Shown here piece by piece: positions 46,024 to 58,499 of a stretch of 64,000 bases of DNA. This stretch comes from Eustoma russellianum (Eukaryota > Streptophyta > Magnoliopsida > Gentianales > Gentianaceae), in NCBI GenBank assembly GCA_036186865.1, contig AP025045.1:14929081-14993080 (forward strand). The letters run 5' to 3'. The notes beneath the pieces were generated by a model. It searched no databases, had not been told where the DNA came from, and saw only the letters and a list, made by a program, of their open reading frames with translations. How positions within the stretch are numbered: position 1 is the first letter of the stretch; each line of letters opens with the position of its first letter. Both the position numbers and the translations under genes were made by a program.

Positions 46024-47408
46024 CATATCATTCTAGGTAGGCCCTGGAAGTTTGACAAACATGTTACTTATGATGGTCGTCTCAATGTCTATTCATTTAA
46101 GTTTAACAACAATATGTTCAAACTTCATGCATTGCCACCGCACAAAGTTTTTGAGGATCACCAAAGAAGAAACAAAACTCAGAATGATCCAAAGGAAAGA
46201 GTGGCCGAAAGGAGGTTCTTAGAGGACCTCAAGAAGGGAAAGAGGAGCCAGGGAGAAAGCTCCAAGGCCTCTGCAAAGGGCACCAGGCCCGCGGACATGA
46301 TCCCCACACCCCCATCCCCTTCACTCGTTACTCATCCACCCACAAAACACGCGTTCTTTGCGAAACCTAGTGAAGTTACCCATGCATTGGATTCTCAGAA
46401 GATTGTTTATGTGTTTTTATTCAAAGAGAGCATTGACTGTCTATTTTCTAGGGATGACTTACCGACTTCTTTACCCAGTGGTGTCGTGACCTTACTAGAG
46501 GAGTATTTCGATTTGTTTCCCGATGAAGAACCCCCAGGACTACCCCCACTGCGAGGCATTGAACACCAAATAGATATCATTCCAGGGGCCACACTTCCTA
46601 AGAGGCCAGCCTATAGGGCAAACCTTGAGGAAACGAAGGAAATTCAGAGACAGGTAGAGGAGCTTTTGAGTAAAGGTAAGATAAGAGAGAGTATGAGCCC
46701 ATGTGTTGTACCCGTAATAGTAGTCCCTAAGAAAGACGAAAGCTGGCGAATGTGTGCGGATTGTAGAGCCATCAATAAAATCACAGTGAAGTATAGGTAC
46801 CCAATCCCTAGACTTTATGATATGCTCGACATGTTGCACGGTGCTAAGTACTTTACTAAGATTGATCTTAAGAGTGGCTATTTTCAAGTGAGGATAAAGG
46901 AGGGAGATGAGTGGAAAACGGCTTTCAAAATAAAATTTGGATTGTACGAGTGGTTAGTGATGCCTTTGGTTTAACTAATGCACCCAGTACATTCATGAGG
47001 TTGATGAATGAAGTTTTGAGAGCTTTCATTAGCAAGTTTGTCATAGTGTACTTCGACGACATCCTGATTTATTCTAGGCACTTGCTAGACCATCTTGACC
47101 ATCTAAAAGCAGTTTTTGACACGCTTAGGAAACAGCAACTGTTTTCCAATTTTAAAAAGTGTTCTTTCTGTATGGAGAAGGTTGTGTTCCTAGGATCCGT
47201 AGTGAGTGCTTCAGGGATAGAAATGGACCAGGATGAGGTGAAATCCATCATAGAATGGCCGACGCCTAAAACCGTGAGAGAGGTTAGGAGCTTCCATGGT
47301 CTGGCAAGCTTCTACCGGCGTTTTGTGAAGGACTTCTCTACAGTAGCCGCACCACTAAACGAGATTGTCAAGAAGGATGTTGGGTTCCATTGGGGAGAAG
47401 CTCAATAA
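46024..47408 (+). pseudogene. Element E reverse transcriptase (frameshifted)
   Basis: RT of gypsy type. A linker with EEYFDLFPDEEPPGLPPLRGIEHQID leads to the palm: VPKKDESWRMCADCRAIN, FTKIDLKSGYFQVRI, then after a break TNAPSTFMRLMN and the catalytic VYFDDILIYS (YFDD at 47049-47060). The break is a one-base loss in a T-run at 46965-46967. The thumb follows (FLGSVVSASGIEMDQDEVK, EVRSFHGLASFYRRF). A TAA at 47406-47408 separates it from RNase H. Both RT Asp motifs are intact. Confidence 0.92.
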
Positions 47409-49119
47409 AAGGCCTTTGACGAATTGAAGGTCAGACTCACCTCAGCCCCCATCTTACGATTACCTAACTTTGAAGAGACTTTTGAGATTGTGTGCAATGC
47501 TAGCGGGGTTGGGATAGGAGCCGTTCTTACACAAGGAAAGAAGCCTATTGCCTACTTTAGTGAAAAGTTAAAAGGTGCATCATTGAATTATTCCACTTAT
47601 GACAAAGAACTGTATGCATTAGTGCGGTCTTTGCAAACTTGGCAGCATTACTTGCAACCTATGGAATTCGTGATCCACACTGATCATGAGAGCCTTAAGT
47701 ACCTTAAAAGCCAAGGTAAATTGAATAAGAGGCATGCGAAGTGGGTAGAGTTCATTGAGCAATTTTCTTATGTCATTAGATACAAGCAAGGTAAGGATAA
47801 CATTGTGGCAGATGCATTGTCCAGGAGATACACTTTAATCACTAAGTTGTCGCCACATTTGCTTGGGTTTGAGCACGTTAAGGAAATAAACAAGGATGAT
47901 ATTGATTTTGGATCCATTTACGATGCATGTCTTGAGTCACCCTTCGGTAAGTTCTATTTGCATGAAGGATATCTGTTTAGGGCACAGCGATTGTGCATAC
48001 CGAGGGGATCTATGCGAGAGTTGCTTGTGAAAGAGGCTCATGGAGGCGGACTAATGGGACACTTTGGGGTTTTTAAGACTTTGGAAACCCTAAAAGAGAA
48101 CTTCTTTTGGCCCCACATGAGAATGGACGTGGAGAGAGTTTGTGGGAGTTGCCTCACCTGTAAGCAAGCAAAATCAACCACGCACCCCCATGGACTTTAT
48201 ACTCCCTTGGCCGTACCTTCTTCACCATGGGTAGACTTGTCTATGGACTTTGTCTTAGGCTTGCCTAGGACCCAAACTGGGATGGATAGTGTGTTTGTTG
48301 TCGTAGATCGATTTTCTAAGATGGCATACTTTATTGCATGCAAGAAAGCTGATGATGCTTCCCATGTTGCACACTTGTTCTTCAAAGAAGTTGTCCGTTT
48401 GCATGGTATGCCTTGAACAATTGTGATTAATAGGGATACTAAGTTTTTGAGTCTTTTTTGGAGAGTCCTTTGGAGAAAGCTTGGTACTAAACTTTTGTTT
48501 TCTACCATGGCCCATCCTCAAACTGACGGCCAAACTGAGGTAGTTAATAGGACTTTATCACAATTGTTGCATGCATTGGTTAAAAAGAATCTTAGACATT
48601 GGGAAGAATGCTTACCTTATATTGAATTTGCATATAACAGGACAGTGCATAGTGGGTCGTTGTATTCACCTTTTGAGGTTGTTTATGGTTTCAATCCACA
48701 TTCCCCACTTGACTTACTTCCAATTCCTGTAAATGAACGTGCTAGTCTTGATGGTAAGAACAAAGCTGAAATGAATAAGAAATTGCATGCTAAGGTCAAA
48801 TTGCAACTTGAACGTAAAAATGAACAATATGCTAGGAAGGCTAATAAAAATCGAAAACATGTTTCTTTTGTTCCTGGTGATCTTATTTGGTTGCATTTGC
48901 AAAAAGCTAGGTTTCCTACCGAGAGGAAGTCCAAGCTCATGCCGAGGGGAGATGGACCTTTCAAGGTCCTACAAAAGATTGGTGAAAATGCTTATGTTCT
49001 TGATCTTCCTCCGGACAGGTATGGTTTGATCTCTCACACTTTTAATGTTAGCGATCTTACTCCTTTTGAGCATTTTGATGACTTTGATTCGAGGTTGAAT
49101 CCTTTTGAGGAGGGGGGGT
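47409..49119 (+). pseudogene. Element E RNase H and integrase (broken)
   Basis: RNase H: FEIVCNASGVGIGAVL has Asn (AAT 47496-47498) where the family has its first catalytic Asp; YDKELYALVR and IHTDHESLKYL are present. Integrase: the zinc region GLMGHFGVFKTLETL with CGSCLTCKQAK, then the core with MDFVLGLPRTQTGMD. The second catalytic Asp is Asn (AAT 48429-48431, in VINRDTKF); HPQTDGQTEVVNRTL keeps the Glu. A TGA at 48414-48416 (family Arg) interrupts the core. The C-terminal domain runs to SHTFNVSDLTPFEHF and crosses the PPT into the LTR. Confidence 0.92.
49107..49118 (+). other. Polypurine tract of element E
   Basis: GAGGAGGGGGGG just before the LTR start TGATGGGG. It is also coding for the end of pol; the G-run length decides which frame enters the LTR. 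Confidence 0.9.
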
Positions 49120-50427
49120 TGATGGGGCTCAAGAGCCTCCTCAAGATAATCTTGCACAAGGACCCCCTAACGAGACACATATGGGTCCCTTTACAAGAAG
49201 CCAAGCGAGACGACTAGGTTTTGACACTAAGGCTTTCTTAACAAGGCATATGCAAGAGATGCCAACACATGGTGGACAGCATTGGGTGCTCATCATTGAG
49301 GCCGTGATTTGATTATCCTTGAGTCTATTGATGTAAGGGTTGGTGGGAGGACATGATGGTCATTTCATGCGTTGTCATCATAGTATCGAGTCTAGTTGTT
49401 TGAGTTGTCTTTATTTTGTGTCTAGTATATTTGATAGAGTCTTTTTAATATGTGTTTCTAGTGCTAATGGCTGTGTTTGAGTGTTTTCTAAGGAGGCAAG
49501 GCTAAATAAGGAAAGTGGCTTGAAGAGTCCCTATTTTTAAGGAAGGCAGCCAGACGCTAGTCAGTGTTTTGGATGCCCAGGTCGGAGTATTGATCCAATT
49601 TGATTCAAACCACTTGGAGGTCTTAGATAACTCAATTTGGGACGATTTTTATGTTTTACACTTTTTCTAATTCGGGCTACAAGATGGACCAAAATCAGGT
49701 GCAAGTTGGGAGTCCAGAATGGAAAGTACTGAAGTTCACTGGATAGATGCGTAATCTTTAGAGGCCCGTATCTCTGTCAAGAAGAGTCCAAATGAGGTAA
49801 TTCAAGAGCCCAAATTAAACGAAATTTTGTGATTTACAATTGTTCTGCAGAGTATAAACCCTAATTTGGCGTCTCGAAGCGGCTATAAGCCAGTAACCGA
49901 TAGGGTGTAATTCCAGAGCGAGATTTTAGGGATTTGAGTTATGTAATCTTCCTTGATTAGCTTTGACTTATCTTTTATGTAAATTTGATTTAGCTTGATA
50001 GGTAGTTATCTAAGGACTTTGATTGATTAGTTAAATTTTAGGAATACCAAAATATAGCATTATATTAGGTTCAAAAACGCAGCACATGAAAGAGAGTTTT
50101 CCAGAATTTTTCAATTTGAGAATTGAGGCCAGAATTTCGGCAGCCTTGTGCTCCCTTTATTCTTGTGTTTTTCCTTTGGTTTTTACAAACTAAAATCAAG
50201 GCTAGATCCAATCAAGGTTTGAGCAAACCTAGTTGGTGTATCACAATCCAAGGATACGGAACGACGTGTTGGATTGGGAGATTTGAATTGCTCAACGTAG
50301 ACGTTGTTGACTTCTCTTGTCCAAGAAGGTGGTGTTTGCACCATTGTCCCACGCAAGGGTTGATCGAAGATGTCTTTTGGAGTTGAAAGAAGCGATCGTC
50401 ATTTCCATACGATCCAAGATCGTATCA
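49120..50427 (+). repeat. Element E 3' LTR, including pol C-terminal coding
   Basis: 1308 bp, collinear with the 5' LTR. The frame that starts at 49121 encodes a tail with QEPPQDNLAQGPPNETHMG followed by PFTRSQARRL, as in CRM-type polyproteins whose C-terminus lies in the LTR. The frame used by upstream pol enters another phase instead and ends at 49217, so a G-run indel has separated them. Confidence 0.93.
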
Positions 50428-50810
50428 GGTCATTTAACCATTCTAACTTTCAACATCATAATCCATCATTTACCTACATAATACATGTCATCAACTTAAG
50501 AAAATACAATCCTTATTCTTGGTTGGAACTCTCTTCCAAACCCCTCTAAACAGCCCACTTTTTTGAAGTCAATCATCTAATATCATTTTCTTAAACCGCA
50601 TAATCTTTGTACCATTTAATGACAAGTCCAAAGATACAAAATACACATAATTTCACATATACATATTTCCATGTACATATGGCAAGTCAAAGATGCATGT
50701 TGCACATATTTTCATATACTTATATCCATATAGATAAGGGAACACTTTATTTGTCCCATTTTCACATATACGGCCGAGAGGCCTGATTCCACACAGCACA
50801 TAATTCATTG

Positions 50811-51460
50811 TTGGGAATCGAGGTACTTAATAATAACTTTTGATCAAGGATGATCAAACCAACTAGATGAAGAAGAATGGCTTGAAGCTCACAGTCTCAG
50901 AACTTGATCACTTTGGTCGCACGAGAAGATTTGGATTTCACACTTAGATTTCGCGCAATGTAACACTTGAACACTTTATACAATGAATCAACACTTGATG
51001 ATCACTTTATACAATGAATCAACACTTGATGATGAATATGAATCACTTTTATTAACAAGAACAATTTGTACTCTTAGCACTTATACAAATCACAGAATAC
51101 ACAAGAATGACTTCGAAGAACTCAAGGTTCTTCTCTATCTCCATACCGGGGCTCTCTTATACATATATATACATGGATGAAGAGTGGGGAAGAAGAACTT
51201 CCCAAAGGCTATATTTACATAAGAACATGAGCCTACAACGGCTCTTTGTCATCCCATCCCAATGGTAAATTGCAGCCGAAAAAACAGGGAAGGCTTCTGG
51301 TGTCTTGAGCTGAAAGATGGAGACGCAGCAGAGAGAATTTAAGGGATGTCGACATCCCTGCTCTGTTTGGTACACGTACATATATGCCCCCTTTTTCCCC
51401 TTCTATTTTTCCGTTAGCATATATATACATGTATTAAATAAATGATCTTAACACCTTTGG
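50811..51460. other. Unclassified repeat-like segment with 31-bp tandem duplication
   Basis: Begins about where LTR D homology ends (TGTTGGGAATCGAGG at 50810). It has a perfect 31-bp tandem duplication at 50972-51033 and a TATACATATATATACATGG stretch near 51159. It may be part of another LTR; no partner copy is present in the window. No protein family recognised. Confidence 0.4.
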
Positions 51461-53762
51461 ACAATACCTGCATCAACAGAGAACATAATAAGTTGACTGA
51501 ATGGCATATTACAAATGAGGTACCTGTTGGAGCCGTATAAGAGTTCTTGAGCCTTTTGAACATTCTGAGAAGTAGAGTTCTTGCTTCGGGTGTCTCCTTC
51601 AAGGTTTTCCTAGTTCTGCACCTGTGGGCATGAAATAAATCTGCACATAAACAAGGGCATATGCAAGTATTTTTCCTGCAAGAAACGGTTAGAAAGTTCT
51701 TTGAATCCACTGATCCCTTCCCATTTTTCCTGCAACCAAAATATGTTAGTATCATCTCCTTGCCCTGTTGTTCCTGCAAAAAAAAATTTGGTTTACCTAC
51801 AGCCAAGGAATCTTCCTTTGAAGGAATATATCTTGAAAATTGTTAGTACAGGAAATTCGAGCAAGAATTTCTATTATGCAGAAGATATGAACAAATACCT
51901 ATATTTTAACATCTATCGGAGCTTAATGAGAGGAGATTACCCCATTGTTTAGTAGCACAGTAAATTGAAGTCTTATAGCTTAGAGCAAGGAACTGTCCAG
52001 TGAGAACAGAATGTGTTTTCCCAACAAAGTCGGCAGTTAAACATTGTTCTGTACAAAACACATTTTACAAAGTTTGTTATGAAACATAGACATCATTCTA
52101 GCACGTAAATTATGAACTTCAGATACAGTAAAGTTGATTTCCTAGGCATTTTACTTAAGTAAAGCAATCATCAGACACTAAACCTCAAAGAAGAAAGAGG
52201 TAATGATTCAACTTGTTCAATAAGATAATAAGTAAGGTCATCAAGTCTATCCAATGTGGATCGTACAGTTTGCATTCGTAAAATAAATTTCCCTCCACTA
52301 ATACATGTGATCGCCGAGACTTCAACAATATAGACATGTATACCACACAGATTAACAGACCAAGCTCATGCAGTAAGGATGGAATTTATTAAAGTATCCA
52401 TACCACCAACTGAGACACTAACCAATAGATTTAGTTTCCAGGCAAGGGACTTTCCTTTGACAGAATGCAACCGATAAGGAGAGGAAGACAATTAAGCTCT
52501 TGTTGCAATAGCAGCCACTTAAGACACTTGAACGGGGAGAGTATTCTGCACAAACCCCATTGGCATGCACCAAATACCTTAAGGTTCCAATATTAGAATA
52601 AGACAGTGATCACTGATTATGGGAGAGTCCCTAAAAGTTGTAAGAACAATTACCACATATTGTACTGAAACTTATGTCAAAATAGAACAACCATGAAAAC
52701 AGTCCATGAAACTTGTCATATGAGAAATGATTGTGACTTGATGTCAAACAGGATGCACACCATAGTGGAAGCAGAATAAACAAGAGATCAATGAGATGAA
52801 GAGAAAGACACAACCTGGTTATAGTGATTAAGGTACAGAACTATATAAGACACATCATCAGTATTCATATGGAGGTAAGGGAAAAAGACATATCATATAC
52901 CACTCTATGCACATGTCAATACATATAGCAGTATATACCTACTCATATGAAGCACAGAATATATATGCACATTTTAGGTGAAGCCAGTTTCTTACAAAGG
53001 AAATATTAAGAAGTATGAGAAAAAAAAACAGCTGATTATAATAAGTTTGGTAAGTTTAACCAGACAATTTATTGAAAAATACAGGACCTAGCTCATACAC
53101 TTTGCCATATGAATCATTTTAGACATCAGATTAATGTTCCAAAATGTACGAGGGCATAATGTATTTAAGTACTCCTGAACTTAAAACTTAACCAATCAGA
53201 TTTGGACCACACCATATATCAAGATAATATCAAGTATACCAATCTTGTACCAGACCGAGATTTATCATCCCATGACAGACCGGTAGTGTAGACCAGACGT
53301 TTCAGATCAATTACCAGGAACAAATTAACAAAGGAAGAGATAAGCATGATTAGTATGTAACAATGCAACAGTATGCATAAGACAGGGACCCGTAGGACAT
53401 GCTCCCCCGTAGTAGTTTAAACAGGGTCCATGAACAAGCAGGATGCATATGAGAAAATGAGCACTTTAATCACAAATTAACCAGATTACAAACAAACTTC
53501 TCAACATTCATTTCTATTGGAATACATATGATCACATACCCAAGACATATATCAGGATAGAGGTCAAGAACCATGGAGTTTTAATTTTAGCAGACCTTTA
53601 GCCGGACATTAGGACCATGCACTTACCCCCTTATACCATCAGCAGAAAAAACAGGGGACCAAAGACATTTATTATGATGTACATATTTCATCATTCAGTA
53701 GACGACAACTTTTAACATATGTCACGGAAGCGAGATAACCAATCGAGTATAAATATGGAATG
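51461..53762. other. Low-repeat island, no recognised gene
   Basis: 2.3 kb with no RT, integrase or LTR landmarks and no copy elsewhere in the window. On the minus strand, 51527-51625 looks exon-like: a ...CCCACAG boundary, an open segment in the RKTLKETPEARTLLLRMFKR frame, then ...CAACAG followed by GTACC. I cannot identify the product, and the boundaries may be chance. It could be degraded gene or intron sequence, or old repeat. Confidence 0.35.
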
Positions 53763-56207
53763 TGTAGGACGTGCAAGGCACCACTAGTAGGGGGGAGGGG
53801 TTGAATAGCGGGTGCGCAAAATTTGGGTTTTAAAATGTTTTGATCCAAAAACCCAACTTCTGAAAACAGTTTCTCTTTTCAGGACATGTTTTGCAATGTT
53901 TAAAAAACTAGGTTATATGCCTTCAAAATTTCTGAAATTTAGAGAGATTGTAATCTCAGATGTTCTGAGTATCTCCTAAAAATTTTCGATCAACATTCAA
54001 CCTTTAAACCCTTTGAAAAATCGTTTGTGGTCAGATTGCACAAATCTGCCAGAAACGGTAGTCTGATTTCAAAAATTTATTCCGATTAAACCGTGGCTTC
54101 GAATGGTCTGAAAATTTAATGACAAACCCCTTACTACATGTATTTAATTGGGTTGAAACGGTTTTGAAAAATTCCTTTGGAAAGTATGTCAAATACGTTA
54201 AAATTCTCAACCTTTGCAAATCTGAAAATCAGACTGCACTAGTCTCAGAACTATTGACGTTTGAATGCCTTATACTTGTCCAAAAGGGTTGAAACTTGCG
54301 CTAAATGAAACTTAGAAGATGTGGCTATGTTTTTGAAAAATTTTACAATTTTTAAAATTCGTTTACTATTTTTAAGATCGCGATGAAATAGATGCAAAGT
54401 GCAGGAAACTGAAAGTATTGTGTAGAAAAGTAGAGAACACAAGGAATTTTATACTGGTTCGGTTAAATCAACCTACTCTAGTCTTTGAGAACACCTTCCT
54501 CGGTTATCACTAAACAAAATAACACCTTACCCACAGGGTTGATGGAGTTACACACCAACTCCAACCCTTTACAATCGAAACAAGCAATCACAATGATCAC
54601 GAACACCACCACCGAGCGGATGAAGGTTTGTCCACACCTTGATCAACCTTTTACAATAATAGGACATGTATGGTGGTATGAATGAAGCCTATTCAATATG
54701 TTTGAATATAGATACAATAGGCTTAAGAGAGAAAGAAGAAGAAAGAAATGTAGAAGAAAATATTAGAGAGACTTTCTGCACTTTAGAAATTCTAAGACTT
54801 GTCTTATGTTTGATTTGCTCTTCTTCTCTTCCTTTTATCTCAATGTGGCCGCCCCTCTAGGGCTTTTCTTCCTCTTGGAAATTCTCTTTTAAGTCCTTGG
54901 AAGAATGCCTTGTATAATTGTGACATCAACTTGCTTACTTGGCAATACTTGATTGGATGGATGACTTGGCCTTTCTTACTTGGCACCTCTAGATTGGATG
55001 AGATTTGTCATCATTTGATGACTGTAAAAATCTGAGATTTACACTTAAAACATGTTCCAAATTAGTAGTAAAACCTTGTCAAATATCACATAATTAATCC
55101 CACATAATTTGGAAGTAAATTAGTCTCATTCCAAGACCATAAAATCGGCCACACCTTTGCAACACATGCTGAAATTTTCAACATGTGCTAAATCTCAAGA
55201 CTTCAAATTATTTCCATAATAGTATTATATCAATCCCTTGAAAATGAAGAAGCAAATATGTTAAATTCAAGACATAATTTTCGCAATCACTAACACATGC
55301 TGAATTTTCAGCATGTGTCATATATGTGATATAGTTTGAAACATTACCTTGTGTAGCTCCCTCCATTATGTCACTAACCTTGTATAGTCCATTCTTCACC
55401 AATCAAGATACCAACTAAGCTCCACATAGGCTCCATCAAGGCTGAGTAGGCGTGTGAATTGAGCTTGAACATGTGCTGAATTTATTTTTGTAAGCTTTGT
55501 AAAATAGTGCACAATAATTATACACATATGATATATTCCAATCAGCCCTAAATTGAATTTCTAGAACACTTTAGTATGTATTGAATATGTAAAAAGTGTC
55601 AAGATACATGTTACATATCATGCCAAAAACGTTCCATGAATCGTGTTCATAGAAAACCGAATTTTCGACTTTTGTCGATTACGCGATTTTTCTCCGATTA
55701 AATTCAAACTTTTTGCACATGTTATATATATTATGTCACACATAATATATATATAGAATAACTTGAATTTTCAGCTCTAAAGGCTGAGTAAAGTGGCGCC
55801 CCATGTGACAAAAATGTTGAATTTGAAATCTCCACAATTTGGCCTTAATTGGGGATGATTTGTGTGTGCCAACATGGAATGATTTTATGGCTGAATATAC
55901 CATGTAAGCCACGAAATTTGTGGCCATTTGTTAAGTGTAGGGACTGGCTATCTATATATGGCAAGTACGTGATACGTTTGCGAAGTTTCGGTTGTCACTC
56001 GATATGACAATTTTGGTTTATAACCTTGTAACGTGTCGTAAAAATTTTGTCATCGCCATGACTTATATCATATGATATAAGACCTAAATATACTCATAAA
56101 TGTGAGGTAAGTATAGGGGTAAGACGTTGACGTACGTTCGTAAAATATATAACGTGTCGGTAGTACGTTGAAATATATGTGTATAGTGCCTTTTTCTAAA
56201 AAAAATC

Positions 56208-56248
<41 letters not shown>

Positions 56249-56599
56249 TGTGTGATTAAGGGAGGAAGGAGACTTTCCATTTCCATGTTTGTTGCCTTTG
56301 TGCCTTCTCCAAATATTTCTCCATTTAATGAACTACTTAGTTCATTTAACTAAGTACTTCACTTAATGAACTACTTTAGTTCATTAATGGTGGCACCTGA
56401 AATTAGTTCAAACAAAACAAATGTTTGTCATTTGATGTAAGCTTTAAAGCTTCATAGCTTTTTAGTACAACAACATTATTTATAAAGTATATAAGGCAGG
56501 CAAAAACGTGTCAAGTCATAAAATATATCATGCATTTCTTTAGCACATGTTATTTAAATCATATATTTTTGTGAATCACTCAACCCCTTTTTCTCAACA
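53763..56599 (-). repeat. C2 3' LTR
   Basis: 2837 bp, plus-strand ends TGTAGGACGTGC and TTTTTCTCAACA. Carries palindromes at 55162-55188 and 55293-55318, (TA)n at 56210-56242 and the 25-bp palindrome at 56363-56387. This LTR is unusually long for copia, though SIRE-lineage LTRs are known to exceed 1 kb. No coding sequence found. Confidence 0.92.
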
Positions 56600-56730
56600 A
56601 TCTCTCCCTTTTGATGATTTACAAAATAATCTTAGTACATGATTTAAATTTTATCGCTCCCCCTCCAATCGTGCACAAATTCAAATTTTGAATTTCAAAT
56701 TTTGAATTTTCTCCCTTTTGATTTGTGCAA
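56600..56730 (-). other. C2 3' untranslated region with polypurine tract
   Basis: Minus strand CAAAAGGGAGAGAT abuts the LTR; further GGGGGAGCG, AAAAGGGAGA and GGGAGAGAGAG stretches precede it. No coding sequence. Confidence 0.75.
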
Positions 56731-58170
56731 TCAATATCTCTCTCTCTCCCTGAAATTATGCACTCTCTCCCCCTTTATTTTGGAAAAGGCTTGATTTAGT
56801 GCCTTAGTGAAGATGTCGGCTACTTGTGCCTCAGTGCGTACATGATCTATGACAATATCACCATTATTCACGTGATCACGAAGGAAGTGATATCGTACTT
56901 CTATATGCTTTGCCTTAGAGTGTAACACTGGGTTCTTAGACAAATTTATAGCACTCACACTATCACAATAGATTGAAATACAATTTACCGTGATACAGAA
57001 ATCAGAAAGTTGTCGTTTTAACCATAGTAATTGTGTGCAACAAAGACTAAGTGCCATGTATTCAGCTTCGGTAGTGGATAAGGCTAAACTTGCTTGCTTT
57101 TTCGAAAACCATGAAATTAGTGAATTTCCTATAAATTGACAGGTGCCACTTGTGTTTTTTCTATCTATTTTACATCCACCATAATCTGCATCAGTATAAG
57201 CATGCAAATCAAATTCACAATCTTTATCATACCAAATTCCTAAAGTGGGGGTGTGCTTAATATAGCGAAATATTCTCTTCACAGCATTATAATGAGACAC
57301 TTTAGGTTGGCTTTGAAAACATGCTCTACTCGCAGTAAGATAAAGAAAAGAACCAATCATAGACCTATATAAAGCATTATCAAAATCTTTTCCATGTTCA
57401 TCTTTATCTAGTTTAGTGGTGACACTCATAGGGTCAGGGGACGGTTTTAGGTTCTCAAAATTGAACTTTTTAATCATGTCATTCACATATTTAACTTGGC
57501 TTATATGTATACCTTTACTCGTTTGTTTACTTTTCAAGCCAAGAAAGTAATTCAATTCACCAACCATAGACATTTCAAATTCGGATTTCATGCAAGTTTC
57601 AAATTCTTCAACAGGTTTATGAGATGTAGATCCAAAAAAGATGTCATCAACATAAATTTGAATGATTAGCAAATTCGATTTATTTTGTTTCAAGAATAGG
57701 GTGTATGGTGCCTCTTTTAAATCCATTTTCTAAAAGAAAAGTAGCAAAATGATCATACCAAGCCTTAGGTGCTTACTTTAAACCATATAGTGCCTTTTTT
57801 AGTTTATATACGTTATCAGGGTATTGCAAATCTTCAAAACCGGGTGGTTGCTTCACATATACTTTTTCTTGTATAAAACCATTTAAAAATGCACTTTTAC
57901 GTCCATTTTGATAGAGTTTAAAACCTTTCATGTAAGCAATAGCAAGTAAAAGTCGTATGGCTTCTAAACGTGCTACGGGTATAAATGTTTCGTCATAGTC
58001 TATTCCTTCTTCTTGATTGTATCCTTGCGCTAAATGTATCGCCTTATTTCGAACAACTTTACCTTCATCATTCATTTATTTCTAAACACCCACTTTGTGC
58101 CTATTATAGTCTTATCTTGTGGACGTGACACTAAATCCCATACATCATTTCTTACGAATTGATTTAGTTC
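56731..58170 (-). pseudogene. C2 reverse transcriptase and RNase H (broken)
   Basis: Minus strand. The RT N-part (58075-57773) has AQGYNQEEGIDYDETF and LYGLK. In the first catalytic motif, compensating indels near 57898-57912 replace the Met-Asp-Met expected before KSAFLNG with Asn-Gly-Arg, removing the catalytic Asp. The palm has IYVDDIFFGS, and a 30-bp deletion removes part of the TASRPDIMFSV region. RNase H is complete in outline: YTDADYGGCKIDRKNTSG, STTEAEYMAL, IYCDSVSAINLSKNP, KHIEVRYHFLRDHV, VADIFTKAL. Stops occur between RT pieces. Confidence 0.9.
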
Positions 58171-58499
58171 ATCATGCATAGCATCAATCCAAGAGGAATC
58201 ACTCAAAGCATCAAAAACGTTTTTAGGTTCAATTTCGGTTATCATGGCATGAAATTGGTTTATTTCATTTGGATTTATTCTTCTACGTGGTCGAACACCA
58301 TGAGTAAAGTCACCTATAATGAGATCGTGTGGGTGGTCCTATGCCATCTTGGTTGATTATTCTCTACGTTCTCATGCATTCTAAGTGATCATGCGTTTCT
58401 AGTGTGTTCACTTCATCATGCGTGCCATCATCATCTAACACGGTTTTTAATTCAAAATCATTGTCATATTCTTTATCTTTTTCAACCTCACCAAATTAA

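Larger units (their letters stand above)
41700..50427 (+). mobile_element. Gypsy element E (CRM-like chromovirus), full length
   Basis: 8.7-kb element with LTRs 41700-42996 and 49120-50427, PBS, leader, gag-pol, PPT and a perfect 5-bp target duplication GGTCA (41695-41699 and 50428-50432). LTRs start TGATG and end TATCA, and pol coding sequence continues into the 3' LTR. Both traits and the integrase motifs suit the CRM clade of centromeric retrotransposons (family knowledge, not a tree). The two LTRs differ at few visible positions, so it is among the younger insertions here. Frameshifts, stops and catalytic changes make it defective. Confidence 0.93.
40312..50810 (-). repeat. Gypsy LTR D, partial, split by element E
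   Basis: Starts TGTAGCGCCCCGCCC like LTR B and follows it in order: CATAAC-rich stretches, GGTCCCGATGCCATGACAGCGCT near 41505-41527, GTCATCGGAATCAATCGTCTCGTG near 41567. After element E (41700-50427) homology to LTR B resumes (AACAGCCC near 50552, a CGGCC...GGCC block near 50770). It is lost after about 50810, where unrelated sequence starts, so the sense-strand start of the LTR is missing. No internal gypsy sequence is attached. Confidence 0.75.

Noticed and set aside
51414..51806. 130-codon minus-strand ORF as a gene
   Set aside because: No recognised domain, Cys-rich composition looks like a chance frame, and apparent splice-site-like bases fall inside it.
54485..54860. Plus-strand ORFs in the C2 3' LTR (and 62721-63047 in the 5' LTR)
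   Set aside because: Within LTR, frames not conserved between the two LTR copies, antisense to element transcription.
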